A DNA stretch of 32,008 nucleotides from an uncultured Pelagibacteraceae bacterium (GTDB taxonomy: Bacteria > Pseudomonadota > Alphaproteobacteria > Pelagibacterales > Pelagibacteraceae). Shown here one piece after another: positions 16,366 to 24,433 of the stretch. How positions within the stretch are numbered: position 1 is the first letter of the stretch; the number at the start of each line of letters is the position of its first letter. The notes below the pieces were generated by a model. It was not told where the DNA came from and made no database searches. It saw nothing but the letters and a program-made list of their open reading frames with translations. The stretch covers positions 1 to 32,008 of the forward strand of contig CACLXL010000006.1 of assembly GCA_902610975.1 (NCBI GenBank), read 5' to 3'. The position numbers were made by a program, and so were the translations under genes.

Positions 16366-17397
16366 TCATTTAAAAATAAAATAAAAGTTTGTGTAATAGG
16401 TGCAACTGGTTATACAGGGCTTGATCTTATTCTTTTATTATCAAAACACCCAAAAGTCGAAATTTTAAACTTGTGTGCTAGTAAAAACTTTGGAAAAAAA
16501 ATTTCATACTTTGATAAAAGAATTAAAAAAAAACTTCCAAGTATTTCGTCCGTAAAAAGTATTAATTGGAATAAATTAGACTTAGTTTTTTTATCTTTAC
16601 CGAACGGTGAAGCTCAAAAGTTAATAACTAATACTTATTATAAATTTAATCATTTAAAGTATATCGATCTATCAGCAGATTTTAGGTTATCAAATGCTAA
16701 TACTTATAAAAAAGTTTATAAACAAAAACACAAAGCAATTAAACTAATCAAAAGCTCGATTTACTCAATCTGTGAATTAAATAAAAAAAAAATACAAAAA
16801 TATAGAATTATTTCGAATCCTGGTTGTTACCCAACATCTATACAGATACCAATTATTCCTTTGATAAAGAAAGGATTAATACAATTTAATGATATTACTA
16901 TCGACTCCAAATCTGGGTACTCCGGAGCAGGTAAAAATCTAGAGAAAAAATTTTCTCATAAAAATATTTATGAATCAACTTACGCATATAGTGTAAATTA
17001 TCATAGGCATATGTCAGAAATTGATCAAGAATTTGCGAAGGTAACAAAGAAAAAAATCTTGTACTCTTTTAACCCACATCTTATACCAACATTTAGGGGG
17101 ATCTTGTCGTCGATATATTTGAATACAAAAAAAAATATAAGTGCAAATCAAATTAGGAATGAGCTAATTAAGTTTTATAAGAAATCAAAATTTATAAAAA
17201 TTTTAAGTCTGAATTCTCAAATTGGAACTGGCGAAGTGTTAAATTCTAATAATTGTATAATATCTATTTGTGAAACTAGAATTAAAAATAAAATAATAAT
17301 TTTTTCTGCTATTGACAATCTTGTTAAAGGCGCTTCTGGCCAGGCTATACAAAATATGAATTTATTATTCAATAATAATGAAAATTTAGGTCTTTAA
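16363..17397 (+). CDS. argC: N-acetyl-gamma-glutamyl-phosphate reductase
   Basis: NADPH-dependent third step of arginine synthesis. The 344-residue protein has the nucleotide-binding VIGATGYTGLDLILLL (11-26), the catalytic SNPGCYPTS with Cys155, DSKSGYSGAGK, YSVNYHRHMSEIDQE, FNPHLIPTFRGILSSIY and DNLVKGASGQAIQNMNLLF. All are diagnostic of ArgC in the long (type 1) form. It follows rpsI after a 43-base gap and overlaps the next gene's ATG by one base. Confidence 0.96.
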   Translation: MSFKNKIKVCVIGATGYTGLDLILLLSKHPKVEILNLCASKNFGKKISYFDKRIKKKLPSISSVKSINWNKLDLVFLSLPNGEAQKLITNTYYKFNHLKYIDLSADFRLSNANTYKKVYKQKHKAIKLIKSSIYSICELNKKKIQKYRIISNPGCYPTSIQIPIIPLIKKGLIQFNDITIDSKSGYSGAGKNLEKKFSHKNIYESTYAYSVNYHRHMSEIDQEFAKVTKKKILYSFNPHLIPTFRGILSSIYLNTKKNISANQIRNELIKFYKKSKFIKILSLNSQIGTGEVLNSNNCIISICETRIKNKIIIFSAIDNLVKGASGQAIQNMNLLFNNNENLGL

Positions 17398-17942
17398 TGA
17401 AAAAAATTTTAATAGTTACACTATTATTTTTAGCAGCATGTTCAAAACCTAAAACCGTTTTGATATGCGGTGATCATATTTGCGTTAATCAAACAGAGGC
17501 AGAGCAATATTTTGAAGAAAATTTATCAATTGAAGTTAAAATTATAGATCATAAACAAAAGGAGCAACTTGATCTAGTTGAACTTAATTTGAACTCTAAT
17601 CCTGATGAGAATAAAAAAATTAGCTTAACAACAAAAAAAGAAACAAAAAAAGAAGTAAAACTTTTGACAAAAAAAGAAATTAATCAAATTAAATCTGATG
17701 TAAAAAGGAAAAAAAAGGAATTAGAAATTTTTAAAAGGACAAATCAAGATCAAATTCCAAAAAAAGATAAACTCAAAAAATTGAAAGTTAAAAAGGAAAC
17801 AAAATTTAATGTTCGCAAACAAAAAAATAATGTTGTAGATATTTGTACAATTATTGAAAAATGTAATATTGAGGAAATATCTAAATACTTAATTAAAAAA
17901 GGAAATCAACGCAAATTTCCAGATATAACTTTAAGAGAATAA
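17397..17942 (+). CDS. Lys-rich Cys-pair lipoprotein of unknown function
   Basis: Not recognised. The N-terminus is a clear lipoprotein signal with lipobox L-A-A-C (Cys15). The mature part starts with KTVLICGDHICVNQTEAEQYFEE, holding Cys24 and Cys29, then a highly charged Lys/Glu linker (about 70-145, probably extended or coiled), and a short C-terminal segment with DICTIIEKCNIEEISKYLIKKG (Cys150, Cys156). Two CxnC pairs at both ends of a linker suggest disulfides in the periplasm. Overlap of one base with argC and a three-base gap to hom put it in the same transcript, which says little about role. Confidence 0.75.
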   Translation: MKKILIVTLLFLAACSKPKTVLICGDHICVNQTEAEQYFEENLSIEVKIIDHKQKEQLDLVELNLNSNPDENKKISLTTKKETKKEVKLLTKKEINQIKSDVKRKKKELEIFKRTNQDQIPKKDKLKKLKVKKETKFNVRKQKNNVVDICTIIEKCNIEEISKYLIKKGNQRKFPDITLRE

Positions 17943-17945
17943 GAA

Positions 17946-19232
17946 ATGAAGAAGATGAACATTGCCATCATAGGATTAGGGAACATAGGAAGTTACTTAT
18001 ACAAATATTTGAATAAAAACAAAAAAATTTTATCAAAAAAAAATAATTGTATTCCCAATGTTTTATATATATCTGCAAAAAATAAAAAAAAGAAAAGGGA
18101 TTTTAATGTTAAAAAAAAACAATGGCTGAATAATTACTTATCAGCTACAAAAAAAAAAGATATTGATCTTATTGTTGAGTTAATAGGTGGAGCTGAAGGT
18201 CCGGCAAAAAAATTAGTTTTTAATGCACTTAAAAATAAAAAACACGTTGTAACAGCTAACAAGGCTTTAATTGCTAAATACGGTGATAAATTATCAAAAA
18301 TTGCAGAAAAAAATAGAGTCAATTTAGAATTTGAAGCATCTGTGTGTGGAGGAGTTCCTATAATTAGATCTTTAAAAGAGGGTTTAATAGCAAATAAAAT
18401 TAATAAAGTTTTTGGAATTTTTAATGGAACATCAAATTATATACTTTCTTCAATGGACAAAGAAAATAAATCATTCAATGAAGTATTGCAAAATGCGAAA
18501 AAATTAGGTTATGCTGAGTCAAACCCTACATCTGATCTGAACGGAGATGATGTTGCATCAAAATTAAAAATTTTATCTTCGCTATGTTTTAACGCTTTTT
18601 TAAATAAAAATATTCATGTTGAAGGGATTAAAGATATAGACAAAGATGATATAAATTATGCTAAGAGACTTGGTTATAAGATTAAATTACTTGGTTATGC
18701 AGAACTTATAGGAAAAAATATTTTTCAAAGAGTTCATCCTACATTAATTAAGAAGAGTTCCTATGTAGGAAGTATTGATGGAGTATTGAACGCTGTTATT
18801 ATAGATGGAATTCCAGTTGGTCAAAGTATAATACAAGGTGAAGGAGCAGGTCCTGCAGCAACAACATCTGCATTAATTTCTGATATCTCATCCATTTTAA
18901 GAGGGAATATCAAATTTCCTTTTTCTATATCTAATAAAGAAAGAAAAAAATTAAATTTTAAACAGATATCAGAGCGCTTATTCTCCGCATATTTCAGATT
19001 TAATGTAATTGATAAGCCGGGAGTTTTGTCCAATATCACTCAAGTTTTCTCTAGAAATAAAGTTTCTATTAAAAGATTAGTTCAAGACCCAAATAAAAAT
19101 AAAAGTTCATCGTCAATAATAATTATTACTCATCTTTCAAAAGATAAATCATTAAATAAAATTATTCAGACTATTAATAAAAGATCTTACGTAAAAAAAA
19201 GATCAAAATTAATAAGAATAGATAATGAATAA
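17946..19232 (+). CDS. hom: Homoserine dehydrogenase
   Basis: Reduces aspartate semialdehyde to homoserine, leading to threonine and methionine. The 428-residue protein has the nucleotide-binding AIIGLGNIGSYLYKYL, LIVELIGGAEGPAKKLVFNAL, HVVTANKALIAKYG, the catalytic-domain FGIFNGTSNYILSSM and YAESNPTSDLNGDDVASKLKILS. A C-terminal ACT domain (from about residue 350, FRFNVIDKPGVLSNITQVF) suggests feedback control by an amino acid. A second in-frame ATG at residue 4 is also a plausible start. It is followed without a gap by glpX. Confidence 0.96.
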   Translation: MKKMNIAIIGLGNIGSYLYKYLNKNKKILSKKNNCIPNVLYISAKNKKKKRDFNVKKKQWLNNYLSATKKKDIDLIVELIGGAEGPAKKLVFNALKNKKHVVTANKALIAKYGDKLSKIAEKNRVNLEFEASVCGGVPIIRSLKEGLIANKINKVFGIFNGTSNYILSSMDKENKSFNEVLQNAKKLGYAESNPTSDLNGDDVASKLKILSSLCFNAFLNKNIHVEGIKDIDKDDINYAKRLGYKIKLLGYAELIGKNIFQRVHPTLIKKSSYVGSIDGVLNAVIIDGIPVGQSIIQGEGAGPAATTSALISDISSILRGNIKFPFSISNKERKKLNFKQISERLFSAYFRFNVIDKPGVLSNITQVFSRNKVSIKRLVQDPNKNKSSSSIIIITHLSKDKSLNKIIQTINKRSYVKKRSKLIRIDNE

Positions 19233-20174
19233 ATGTCGATAGATCAAAAATTTTTAAATCTATTTATAAAAACCACTGAAAAAGCAGCTATTGGCGCATC
19301 AAAATTTATAGGCAAAAAAGATAAAATCGCTGCTGATAAAGGGGCTGTTGATCCTATGAGAAGAGAACTGAATAAAATTAATATGGAGGGAACAATTGTT
19401 ATAGGTGAAGGAGAAATGGACGAAGCTCCTATGTTGTATATTGGTGAAAGACTAGGGACGTTAAATGGACCTAAATTTGATATAGCAGTTGATCCATTAG
19501 AAGGAACAAAATTTACAGCAAACAATCAGCCAAACGCTTTCTCAGTAATAGCAGTAGCAAAAAAAGGTGAATTATTATCAGCCCCGGATACTTACATGGA
19601 AAAAATTGCAATTGGATCAAATTTACCTAAAAATTTATTAGATATCGACAATGGAGTAGAAAAAAATATCCGTATACTAGCCGAAGCAAAAAAGAAAAAA
19701 GTTTCAGAAATAAATGCATGCGTTATGAAAAGACCAAGGCATGACGAAATTGTTGATGTAATGAACAAGCTTGGGGTTACTATAAATTTTATTACAGATG
19801 GAGATATAGCCGGTGTTTTAAGTGTAATAGGAGAGAAACCAAAAAATGACATATACTATAGCACAGGCGGAGGTCCTGAGGGAGTTTTAGCAGCATCAGC
19901 TCTATCTTGTTTTGGAGGTCAAATACAAGGTCGTTTAGTTTTGAATGAGGAAGAAAAAATTAGGGCAAAAAAACTTGGGATAACTGATTTTAAAAAAAAA
20001 TATAATATAGATGATATGGTAAAAGGAGATGTTATATTTTGTGCAACTGGTGTAACAGATGGAGATTTAACTGCAGGTGTCAAAGATCTTGGAAATGAAT
20101 TTGAAGTAACAACTTTTGCATTACATAAAAGTAAGAAGATTAACAAAATAATTAGAAATATATATAATAAATGA
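19233..20174 (+). CDS. glpX: Class II fructose-1,6-bisphosphatase
   Basis: Gluconeogenic hydrolysis of fructose 1,6-bisphosphate. Diagnostic segments of the GlpX family are DKGAVDPMRRELN, IVIGEGEMDEAPMLYIGE, DPLEGTKFTANNQPNAFSVIAVA, DGDIAGVLSVI and YSTGGGPEGVLAASALSCFGGQIQGRL. The length, 313 residues, is normal. The start directly follows the hom stop, and the stop shares ATGA with recJ. It is the only FBPase in the window. Confidence 0.95.
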   Translation: MSIDQKFLNLFIKTTEKAAIGASKFIGKKDKIAADKGAVDPMRRELNKINMEGTIVIGEGEMDEAPMLYIGERLGTLNGPKFDIAVDPLEGTKFTANNQPNAFSVIAVAKKGELLSAPDTYMEKIAIGSNLPKNLLDIDNGVEKNIRILAEAKKKKVSEINACVMKRPRHDEIVDVMNKLGVTINFITDGDIAGVLSVIGEKPKNDIYYSTGGGPEGVLAASALSCFGGQIQGRLVLNEEEKIRAKKLGITDFKKKYNIDDMVKGDVIFCATGVTDGDLTAGVKDLGNEFEVTTFALHKSKKINKIIRNIYNK

Positions 20175-21958
20175 TTTCAAATTCAGTAAGTAATAAAAAC
20201 TGGATTTTTAGAAAATACAATGAGCAAGATGTTTCATTTTATAAAGAAAATTACTCTTTAGATGAATTAACATCAAAACTTCTATCAATTAGAAATATTA
20301 AAAAAGAGGATATTAAAGCTTTTTTAAATCCATCTATTAAAAATTTCCTACCTAATCCAGAAATTATTAATGATATGCAAAAATCTGCAAAAAGAACTGC
20401 GCAAGCAATTTCTAATAATCATAAAATTGGTATTTTTGGAGACTATGATGTTGATGGTGCATCAGCAACAGCATTACTTGCAAATTTTTTTAAATCAATA
20501 AATGTTCCTTATGAGATTTATATTCCAGATAGAAAAAAAGAGGGCTACGGACCTACTGCGGAATCTTTCAAAAAGCTAATAAACAACGGAACAAAATTAA
20601 TTTTTACTGTGGATTGCGGAACATTATCCTTCGATGCAATAGATTATGCTTTTAATAATAATATTGACGTAATTGTTCTTGATCACCACCAATCAGAAAT
20701 AAATTTACCAAAAGCTCACTCAATAGTAAACCCAAATAGATTAGATGATAAATCTGATTTGAAGTACTTATGCGCTGCCGGGGTAAGTTTTATGTTTTTA
20801 ATTTGTTTAAATAAAGAACTTAGATCAACTGATTGGTTTTCTAAATCAAAAAAAATAGAGCCAAATTTACTTGAGTATTTAGATTTAGTGGCTTTAGGAA
20901 CTATTTGCGATGTTGTTCCTTTAATTGGTTTAAATAGAGCAATAGTTTCACAAGGATTGAAAATTTTAAAATTGAAAAAAAATCTAGGATTGAAAACATT
21001 ATTTGATATTTGCAATATCCAAAGTAAACCAAATGTTTATCATATTGGGTATCAACTTGGACCAAGAATAAATGCCGGAGGCAGAGTAGGAAAATCTTCT
21101 CATGGTGCAAATTTGTTAATTAGCAACAATCCTAAAGATGTTTTTAAAATTGCATCCGAATTAGATCGTTTTAATAAAGAGAGGCAAATTCTGGAAAAAG
21201 ATCTTTTGGACAAAATTTTAAAGAATTTAGAAAATAAATCACATGAGTCAGTAATGGTCATTTTTGGAAAAAATTGGCATGAGGGCGTGATTGGAATAGT
21301 TGCATCTAGAATTAAAGATAAATTCAATAAACCGGTAATAATTATTTCAATAGACGATAATGGCTTAGGAAAAGCATCAGCTAGATCTGTTGTAGGTTTT
21401 GATATGGGTTCAGTAATTATTTCCGCTGTTCAAGAAAATATCTTAATTAAAGGTGGGGGACATAAAATGGCTGGGGGATTTACAATTAAAAATGAAAATG
21501 TTGAAAAATTTAAAAAATTCATTTTAAAAAAGTTTGAAAGATTTAGTAATAACAAAATGAATATAAGACCTTTATATTTAGATAGCATAATAGCACCAAC
21601 TGCATTAAATCTTCAATTTTATAATAAGGTTAATACACTTGCTCCTTTTGGTTCAGGAAACCCAGAGCCAAAGTTTGTTTTAGAAAATATGAAATCTATT
21701 AATAATAAAATTATAAAGGATAAACACATAAAATCAGTCTTAGTTGGATTGGACGGATCTACAGTCAAATCAATGGCATTTAACTGCGTCGAAAATGAAA
21801 TTGGAGCATATTTGCTCGAAAAAAATAAAAAATTATTTAATATTGCTGGTAAATTATCCTTAAATGAGTGGCAAGGGCAATCAAATGTGGAGTTTATTAT
21901 CGATGATATTTCTGTTAATAAGACACTCAAAAATACGGTCCCATCGTCTATCGGTTAG
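20171..21958 (+). CDS. recJ: Single-stranded-DNA exonuclease RecJ
   Basis: A 5'-to-3' single-strand exonuclease of recombination and repair, DHH superfamily. Motifs are FGDYDVDGASATALL (Asp91), TVDCG, VIVLDHHQSE (Asp171-His172-His173), and DLVALGTICDVVPL. The DHHA1 part contains GPRINAGGRVGKSSHGANLL and GGGHKMAGGFTI. The C-terminal OB-type region (about 460-590) is complete. The last seven codons and the TAG stop lie inside the tRNA-Glu gene (overlap 21937-21958, 22 bases), so the final residues TVPSSIG include tRNA-derived sequence. It overlaps glpX by four bases. Confidence 0.95.
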   Translation: MISNSVSNKNWIFRKYNEQDVSFYKENYSLDELTSKLLSIRNIKKEDIKAFLNPSIKNFLPNPEIINDMQKSAKRTAQAISNNHKIGIFGDYDVDGASATALLANFFKSINVPYEIYIPDRKKEGYGPTAESFKKLINNGTKLIFTVDCGTLSFDAIDYAFNNNIDVIVLDHHQSEINLPKAHSIVNPNRLDDKSDLKYLCAAGVSFMFLICLNKELRSTDWFSKSKKIEPNLLEYLDLVALGTICDVVPLIGLNRAIVSQGLKILKLKKNLGLKTLFDICNIQSKPNVYHIGYQLGPRINAGGRVGKSSHGANLLISNNPKDVFKIASELDRFNKERQILEKDLLDKILKNLENKSHESVMVIFGKNWHEGVIGIVASRIKDKFNKPVIIISIDDNGLGKASARSVVGFDMGSVIISAVQENILIKGGGHKMAGGFTIKNENVEKFKKFILKKFERFSNNKMNIRPLYLDSIIAPTALNLQFYNKVNTLAPFGSGNPEPKFVLENMKSINNKIIKDKHIKSVLVGLDGSTVKSMAFNCVENEIGAYLLEKNKKLFNIAGKLSLNEWQGQSNVEFIIDDISVNKTLKNTVPSSIG

Positions 21959-22011
21959 GACAGTTGGTTTTCATCCAACAAAGAGGGGTTCGATTCCCCT
22001 TGGGACCGCCA
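21937..22011 (+). tRNA. tRNA-Glu (anticodon TTC), CCA encoded
   Basis: A complete cloverleaf can be drawn: acceptor stem GGTCCCA (21937-21943) pairs perfectly with TGGGACC (22001-22007), the D-arm contains GGTTAGGA, and the anticodon stem GTTGG/CCAAC (21963-21967/21975-21979) encloses loop TTTTCAT with TTC at 21970-21972. The T-arm is AGGGG-TTCGATT-CCCCT. Discriminator G22008 is followed by encoded CCA (22009-22011). The first 22 bases overlap the end of recJ, and a dehydrogenase ATG follows only six A bases after the CCA. Confidence 0.98.
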
Positions 22012-22017
22012 AAAAAA

Positions 22018-22974
22018 ATGCATAAAATAGCAATTATAGAAAAAATTCACCAAGACGGAATAAATTTATTAAAAAATAATTCAGCCTATGAGTTTGAAAT
22101 AATCGAAGATGCTTCTGAAGAAAATTTGATAAAAGTACTTCCTAATTTTGATGCTTGTACACTTAGAGTTTCTAAATTAAATGAAAAAATTCTATCAAAA
22201 TGTAAAAATTTAAAGGTTATATCTAGACATGGTGTTGGATATGATAATGTTGATTTAAATTATATCAAAAAAAACAAAATAACTTTGTTAATAACTGCTA
22301 CCGCAAATGCAGTAGCTGTAGCAGAACATGTAGTTTACATGATGCTGTCTATATCTAAAAGCATTAATCAATACGACCAGGAAGTTAGAATTGGAAATTT
22401 TAAAAAAAATGCATCTAATATAACTACTTTAGAACTTTTTAAAAAAGAGTTTCTAATAGTTGGATTTGGAAGGATAGGACAAAGCTTAATCAAAAGATGT
22501 AAAGGTTTCGAGATGAAAGTAAAAGTATTTGATCCTTTTGTTGATAAAGAGACTATTGAAAGATTTGGAGGGCAAAAAATTGAAAATCTCGATGACGGAT
22601 TAAAAATTTGTGACTATGTTTCTTTACATGTTCCGTTAAATGAAAAAACTAAAAATTTAATTAATTATTCTAAACTTAAGAATATGAAAAGAGAAGCAAT
22701 TGTAATCAATACTGCAAGAGGTGGAATTATCAACGAAAGCGATCTAGATAAGGCATTGAGAGAAAATATAATTTTTGGAGCAGGATTAGATGTTTTTGAA
22801 AATGAGCCCATAGATAAAATTAATCCTCTGCTATCAAATAAAAAAGTTTTATTGAGTCCACATTCAGCAACATTTACAAATGAATGTAAATCTAGAATGT
22901 CTTTAGAAACAACTAAAAATATTATTGATTTTTTTGAAAATAAGATTGATAAATCTATGATTGTAAAATTATGA
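22018..22974 (+). CDS. D-isomer-specific 2-hydroxyacid dehydrogenase
   Basis: NAD-dependent oxidoreductase of the D-3-phosphoglycerate/glyoxylate/hydroxypyruvate reductase superfamily. The 318-residue protein has HGVGYDNVDL, the Rossmann motif VGFGRIGQSL (149-154 core), NTARGGIINE with catalytic Arg234, DVFENEP with Glu263 and SPHSATFT with His282. No C-terminal ACT domain is present, so it is a short form; substrate cannot be assigned. The start chosen is the ATG six bases after the tRNA CCA; an in-frame ATG 54 bases upstream would lie inside the tRNA. No Shine-Dalgarno is visible. Confidence 0.93.
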   Translation: MHKIAIIEKIHQDGINLLKNNSAYEFEIIEDASEENLIKVLPNFDACTLRVSKLNEKILSKCKNLKVISRHGVGYDNVDLNYIKKNKITLLITATANAVAVAEHVVYMMLSISKSINQYDQEVRIGNFKKNASNITTLELFKKEFLIVGFGRIGQSLIKRCKGFEMKVKVFDPFVDKETIERFGGQKIENLDDGLKICDYVSLHVPLNEKTKNLINYSKLKNMKREAIVINTARGGIINESDLDKALRENIIFGAGLDVFENEPIDKINPLLSNKKVLLSPHSATFTNECKSRMSLETTKNIIDFFENKIDKSMIVKL

Positions 22975-23480
22975 TAGATATAAATAGGAAATTAAAAAAT
23001 TTTGGTCCATTAGAAGTTTTAGTATTAAGTTCTATTACATATGTGATTGTAATGTTATTATGGACAGCTTCGACAAGGTCAGAAGTTTTACAAAAAGCAA
23101 ACGATATAAAATCAAATCATAAGTCGGTGGTTGATTTTCTTAATGACGAGATAAATAGTTGCAGCTCAAATGAAGAGGGTTCAACATCTTGGGGTGAGAA
23201 ATGCAATTCTATTTGGAGTTCAGATAAAATCGTTAATTATGTGTTAAATAATATTGATCTAAAAAACCCATATTCAATTAATAAACCGTTAATACAAACC
23301 TCTCAAGATCCCAGAATTCAGGCCGAAGGTAAAGCAGGTCAGTCTACAGATAAAGGTATAATTTTTGTTTCTTCAAATAACTTTGAGTCAGAAGCAGGCT
23401 CAGAATGGGTAGTAGGCACTTGTATAAAGTCACCTTGCGTAGCTGCTGGTAATAATGAATTAGTCTCTGTATATCGTTAA
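22971..23480 (+). CDS. Single-pass membrane protein of unknown function with four Cys
   Basis: Not recognised. Residues 13-32 (PLEVLVLSSITYVIVMLLWT) form a hydrophobic segment after a short basic N-terminus, followed by a polar helix-like stretch (33-65) and a probably beta-rich exported domain with Cys64, Cys78, Cys151 and Cys156. Single N-terminal helix, polar helical extension, then a globular part closed by a C-terminal Cys pair is the layout of type IV pilin-like proteins. However, the prepilin motif is not present: only a Gly12-Pro-Leu-Glu is seen. It overlaps the upstream dehydrogenase by four bases (ATGA) and convergent iolE by four. Confidence 0.75.
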   Translation: MIDINRKLKNFGPLEVLVLSSITYVIVMLLWTASTRSEVLQKANDIKSNHKSVVDFLNDEINSCSSNEEGSTSWGEKCNSIWSSDKIVNYVLNNIDLKNPYSINKPLIQTSQDPRIQAEGKAGQSTDKGIIFVSSNNFESEAGSEWVVGTCIKSPCVAAGNNELVSVYR

Positions 23481-24376
23481 TTAATAATTTCAAAACCACA
23501 TTGTTTTGCAGTTTTACTTAAATAATTAAAACCAATTTTTGCATATTCAAACGGATTTGCTTTAGCAGGATCTTGTTCAGCTTCTACTACAAGCCATCCA
23601 GAATAATTTTTTTTCTTCAATACATTTAAGAAAGGAATATAGTCAATACACCCATCACCTGGCACAGTAAATGCCCCATCTAAAAATGCTTGTCTGAATG
23701 TTGCATCATTTTTCAGTGATTTTTCTAAAATATCTTTTCTTATGTCTTTGCAATGAACGTGAATTATACGTTCGTAAAAATTTTCAACTAATTTAATAGA
23801 GTCACCTTGAGCAAACAACATGTGACCTGTATCTACTAATAATTTAACTGTATCCTTTGTATTTTCTATAAGTCTAGAAGTATCTTCCTCAGTTTCTATT
23901 ATAGTTCCCATGTGATGATGATAAGCTAATGGCATATTTTCATCTATCATCATTTTACTAATTTCATTTATTGAATAAATAAATCTATTCCAATCATCTT
24001 TATCTAATTTAGGTCTTTTTGATAACGGTATTATAGGATCTCCTTGAACGGAGTCTGTCACCTCAGCAAAAACCATGCAAGGTGCTTCACAATCTTTGAA
24101 TAATTTAAGTTGTTTTTGCATAAGTTTAAATTCTTCTTTGGGTGATCTTTTTAATAGTTGAGCCCCATACCAACCTGAACATAATTTAAGGTTCTCTTTT
24201 TGAAGTTTAGGAATAAGTTCTTTCGAATTCATTGGAAATTTTCCGCCAGATTCAATTCCAGTAAAACCTGCCATACTTGCTTCTTTTAAACATTGTTCTA
24301 ATGGAGTTTTTCCACCTAATTCAGGCATATCATCGTTGCTCCATGCAATGGGCGCTATTCCTAATCTTATCGACAT
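23477..24376 (-). CDS. iolE: Inosose dehydratase-like protein (sugar phosphate isomerase/epimerase fold)
   Basis: Probable 2-keto-myo-inositol dehydratase, the second step of inositol catabolism, with a TIM-barrel AP-endonuclease-2 fold. The N-terminus GIAPIAWSNDDMPELGGKTPLEQCL and FTGIESGGKFP are strongly IolE-like. Metal-site segments follow in MPLAYHHHMGTIIET, VDTGHMLFAQGD and HVHCKDIR, with GDGCIDYIPFL and VVEAEQDPAKANP near the end. The start is set at the ATG encoding MSIRLGIAP (299 residues). An in-frame ATG 111 bases further upstream would run into divergent iolG and adds a non-family tail. Confidence 0.9.
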   Translation of the reverse strand: MSIRLGIAPIAWSNDDMPELGGKTPLEQCLKEASMAGFTGIESGGKFPMNSKELIPKLQKENLKLCSGWYGAQLLKRSPKEEFKLMQKQLKLFKDCEAPCMVFAEVTDSVQGDPIIPLSKRPKLDKDDWNRFIYSINEISKMMIDENMPLAYHHHMGTIIETEEDTSRLIENTKDTVKLLVDTGHMLFAQGDSIKLVENFYERIIHVHCKDIRKDILEKSLKNDATFRQAFLDGAFTVPGDGCIDYIPFLNVLKKKNYSGWLVVEAEQDPAKANPFEYAKIGFNYLSKTAKQCGFEIIN

Positions 24377-24433
24377 AGTTTTAAGAAAGTAATAATATTT
24401 TATAATATAAATAATTAACTTACAAAAGAATTT
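24377..24433. promoter_or_regulatory. Divergent iolE/iolG promoter region
   Basis: Leftward, TTGTAA (complement of 24420-24425) is followed after exactly 17 bases by TAAAAT (complement of 24397-24402), giving iolE a short leader. Rightward, a perfect TATAAT at 24401-24406 sits 27 bases before the iolG ATG, but its -35 is poor. The two -10 elements overlap, so one bound regulator could control both genes. No clear palindromic operator was found in the gap. Confidence 0.45.

Noticed and set aside
21964-22017. Longer dehydrogenase starting inside tRNA-Glu
   Set aside because: The extra 18 residues are translated tRNA sequence and precede the normal family N-terminus; the ATG at 22018 is better.
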